From Bacteroidota bacterium (GTDB lineage: Bacteria > Bacteroidota > Ignavibacteria > Tepidaquicellales > Tepidaquicellaceae), in contig DOWN01000243.1 in assembly GCA_003519545.1 (NCBI GenBank), positions 1 to 7,429 of the forward strand: a stretch of 7,429 bases of DNA, given 5' to 3'. The translations under genes were made by a program, and so were the position numbers. The notes below the pieces were generated by a model. It searched no databases. It was not told the origin of the DNA and saw only the letters and a list, made by a program, of their open reading frames with translations. This document shows positions 6,241 through 7,429 of this stretch, piece by piece (position 1 is the stretch's first letter; each line of letters opens with the position of its first letter).

Positions 6241-6609
6241 ATGTCATTAGTAACTTGTCCTAATTGTAAAGCAAAAGTTGATTTAGACAACGATTTTTGT
6301 CCGGAATGCGGATACCATATGTTTAATTTTGAAATCAATACGCATGAAGATACATTTCATGAATCGTATGATGATTATCACAGCACCACAAAAGATGCAA
6401 GACCAATTTTTAAATTTTTATTTTTTTTATCAATTTTTGGAATTTTAGGCGGAATTTTTTGGGGTATCTATCAGGTGATATTGCAAGAAAATCCTACAGA
6501 AGATGCTAAACCTGTAACATACTTAATTGTTTATCTGTCAATAGGTCTATTGATAATAACACAGATAATGTCATATTTTGAAAAAAGAGGCAGAGGACAA
6601 AATCACTGA
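6241..6609 (+). CDS. Zinc-ribbon membrane protein, unknown function
   Basis: A 122-residue protein with an N-terminal zinc ribbon: CPNC (C6, C9) and CPEC (C20, C23), separated by KAKVDLDNDF. This four-cysteine knuckle is expected to bind one zinc ion. An acidic, His-containing linker follows (about 30-52, HEDTFHESYDDYH). Two hydrophobic segments come next, about 56-80 (IFKFLFFLSIFGILGGIFWGI) and 91-110 (VTYLIVYLSIGLLIITQIM), consistent with two transmembrane helices. The tail EKRGRGQNH is basic. The positively charged tail and the short loop favour a hairpin with both ends in the cytoplasm. The start at 6241 is chosen because the MSLVTCPNC opening is typical of such proteins. It stands alone, 77 nt after the SDR gene and 52 nt before the next, so its operon membership is unclear. 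No function can be assigned. Confidence 0.8.
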   Translation: MSLVTCPNCKAKVDLDNDFCPECGYHMFNFEINTHEDTFHESYDDYHSTTKDARPIFKFLFFLSIFGILGGIFWGIYQVILQENPTEDAKPVTYLIVYLSIGLLIITQIMSYFEKRGRGQNH

Positions 6610-6653
6610 TTTTAAATTTGAGTTTAATTCTGTTTTACAGAATAATTTAAAAT
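6609..6653 (+). other. Two-part inverted repeat in the gap before the lipoprotein gene
   Basis: An outer perfect 10-base repeat (ATTTTAAATT at 6609-6618, AATTTAAAAT at 6644-6653) encloses an inner perfect 7-base repeat (ATTCTGT at 6627-6633, ACAGAAT at 6637-6643) with a TTT loop. The two 3' arms are contiguous; the 5' arms are separated by 8 unpaired bases. It begins at the last base of the zinc-ribbon stop codon. What follows is AT-rich (AAAACTAT) but is not a T-run, so it could be a weak terminator, an RNA-stabilising hairpin or a leader structure for the lipoprotein gene 9 nt downstream. Confidence 0.45.
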
Positions 6654-6661
6654 AAAACTAT

Positions 6662-7084
6662 ATGAAAAAAATAAATTACCTTATTTTATGTTTTGCTTTA
6701 TTATTTATAATTAGCGGTTGTTCCGAAAAGAAGGATACAACTTCAACACAACAAAATAATACAAGCACCAACACAGAACAAAACACTCAATCAAATTCAA
6801 ACGAAAATCAAAAAACCGGTCGTCAGAATTTTTCAATGACAAATAATACCGGTATGACATTGATTGATGTATATATTTCACCAAGTGAATCAAATGATTG
6901 GGGTGAAGATGTTATTCCTAAAGATATGATAGCTGACGGTGAGACTTTTAATTTTACTTTCACAGATGTATCACCTGATAAATGTGTTTGGGATATTAAA
7001 TTCAATGCTGAAGACGGAGTTGAATATTTTATGAAAGGTGTGAATCTATGTGAGATTAGCACAATTACACTTAACAAACAATAA
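6662..7084 (+). CDS. Lipoprotein with Thr/Asn/Gln/Ser linker and a small DWGxDV-type domain
   Basis: A 140-residue lipoprotein. The type II signal peptide MKKINYLILCFALLFIISGC has lipobox ISGC, with lipidation expected on C20. A low-complexity linker made mostly of T, N, Q, S and E follows (about 25-52), presumably a flexible spacer from the membrane. The C-terminal domain (about 55-137) contains FSMTNNTGMTLIDVYISPSE, SNDWGEDVI (77-85), IADGETF, KCVWDIKF (107-114) and VNLCEISTITL. I recall the same pattern (N-x-T-G, YxSPSxxxDWGxDVL, DG, C-x-WDL, LCE) from small secreted proteins of many Gram-negative bacteria, but I know no function for it. C108 and C130 could form a disulfide. The ATG at 6662 opens with MKKI like the two secreted proteins upstream in the window. 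The gene is followed by a terminator-like hairpin. Confidence 0.78.
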   Translation: MKKINYLILCFALLFIISGCSEKKDTTSTQQNNTSTNTEQNTQSNSNENQKTGRQNFSMTNNTGMTLIDVYISPSESNDWGEDVIPKDMIADGETFNFTFTDVSPDKCVWDIKFNAEDGVEYFMKGVNLCEISTITLNKQ

Positions 7085-7119
7085 AAATAATTTTTAGACT
7101 TAATTGGACTTTTAAAAAG

Positions 7120-7150
7120 AAAAGCGGTTACAGATTTTGTATCCGCTTTT
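7120..7150. terminator. Probable bidirectional intrinsic terminator between convergent genes
   Basis: Bases 7120-7131 (AAAAGCGGTTAC) pair with 7139-7150 (GTATCCGCTTTT) over 12 positions with one T-T mismatch, leaving a 7-nt loop. On the + strand the stem runs into a T-tract (7147-7153, then ATTTTTG). On the - strand it runs into TTTTCTTTTT. It lies 36 nt after the lipoprotein stop and immediately beyond the stop codon of the convergent - strand gene, so it can end transcription from both sides. Confidence 0.8.
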
Positions 7151-7151
7151 T

Positions 7152-7429
7152 TTATTTTTGAAAGAGACTGTAGCTTAATTCTTTATTCAGATTATTTTTG
7201 TTTTTAACGGTTTCTTTTAAATTCCATTCATCAATAATATTGGTTAATGACCAATATCCCCTTTTGTATTTTTCTGAAAGTTGGTTAATTATTTCTTTTT
7301 TTGAATTACCATTGTCTGATAGATTTAAATAATCTTTTAATATTTCATTTTTTTCCTGATCATCAATTTTGTTACCTTTGTTTTTAAATTTATTTTCAGG
7401 AACATTCCTCAATTTATTTAACAATGAAC
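7152..7429 (-). CDS. Unknown lysine-rich protein, C-terminal part (partial at the right edge)
   Basis: An open frame on the - strand enters from the right edge and ends with TAA at 7154-7152. About 91-92 residues are visible. A TTG codon at 7424-7422 could serve as a start, but the frame stays open to the edge, so it is more likely the 3' end of a longer gene. The protein is very rich in Lys, Asn and Glu (KFKNKGNKIDDQEKNEILKD). A central helical stretch, KKEIINQLSEKYKRGYWSLTNIIDEW, has a faint helix-turn-helix look: a KEIINQLSEKY helix, a turn, then an SLTNIIDEW helix. This would fit a DNA-binding tail but is only an impression; I do not recognise the family. The bidirectional hairpin next to its stop supports a real convergent gene rather than a chance frame. 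Confidence 0.5.
   Translation of the reverse strand, partial: SLLNKLRNVPENKFKNKGNKIDDQEKNEILKDYLNLSDNGNSKKEIINQLSEKYKRGYWSLTNIIDEWNLKETVKNKNNLNKELSYSLFQK

Noticed and set aside
6613..6620. TAAATTTG, matching the Bacteroidota -7 promoter consensus TAnnTTTG, upstream of the lipoprotein gene
   Set aside because: The nearest upstream TTG (6578-6580) is 32 bases away, beyond the usual spacing of about 17-23, and the match lies inside the inverted repeat. It is a possible but unsupported promoter.
6720..6820. A/C-rich low-complexity stretch as a possible repeat array or CRISPR-like element
   Set aside because: It is the in-frame Thr/Asn/Gln/Ser linker of the lipoprotein; there is no regular repeat unit or spacer structure.
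6711..7077. Two overlapping - strand frames inside the lipoprotein gene
   Set aside because: They oppose a well-formed lipoprotein with a recognisable C-terminal domain and have no independent support.

Overview
The window is AT-rich and almost fully coding on the + strand. It looks like a chromosomal segment from the Bacteroidota/Chlorobi (FCB) side of the bacterial tree. The best lineage clue is the protein at 3090-3524, which ends in a type IX secretion (T9SS) type A sorting domain opening with QNFPNPFNP. That form is typical of Ignavibacteria, Kapabacteria and relatives. The absence of purine-rich Shine-Dalgarno sites before any start codon agrees with this, as do the two lipoproteins and the DUF3109-type protein. 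No species can be named from the sequence alone.

Layout. (1) Positions 1-1550 are a fatty-acid synthesis block: the 3' end of fabD (malonyl-CoA:ACP transacylase), a cysteine-rich DUF3109-like protein, and fabG (3-oxoacyl-ACP reductase), separated by 12 and 2 nt. The acpP and fabF genes that often follow fabG are not here. (2) Positions 1574-3862 hold three exported proteins in tight succession: a secreted protein with an FGE-sulfatase (SUMF1-like) fold that lacks the catalytic cysteines, a very small protein that is mostly a T9SS sorting domain, and a small lipoprotein whose start overlaps the previous stop (ATGA). (3) Positions 3878-6163 hold a stand-alone large-subunit acyl-CoA mutase and, 6 nt later, an NADP-type short-chain dehydrogenase. 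The mutase has methylmalonyl-CoA-type active-site residues, no cobalamin domain, and a probable TTG start. (4) Positions 6241-7084 hold a small zinc-ribbon membrane protein and a lipoprotein with a low-complexity linker. Gaps here are wider (77 and 52 nt) and each contains an inverted repeat. (5) At 7120-7150 a hairpin with T-runs on both sides looks like a bidirectional terminator. It separates the + strand genes from a convergent gene on the - strand that runs off the right edge.

How the genes may work together. FabD loads malonyl groups onto acyl carrier protein and FabG reduces the 3-oxoacyl-ACP intermediates. The mutase would interconvert methylmalonyl-CoA and succinyl-CoA, but only together with a separate B12-binding small subunit encoded elsewhere. 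The exported trio may work at the cell surface, since the sorting-domain protein and the lipoprotein are positioned for co-translation. Spacing from fabD to the SDR gene is short enough (23 nt or less) for one long transcript of mixed function.

There is no mobile element, CRISPR array, tRNA or rRNA, and no gene-free stretch over 300 bases. The most unusual parts are the exported trio and the cysteine-rich gene wedged between fabD and fabG. I see no clear evidence of a wholly new system.
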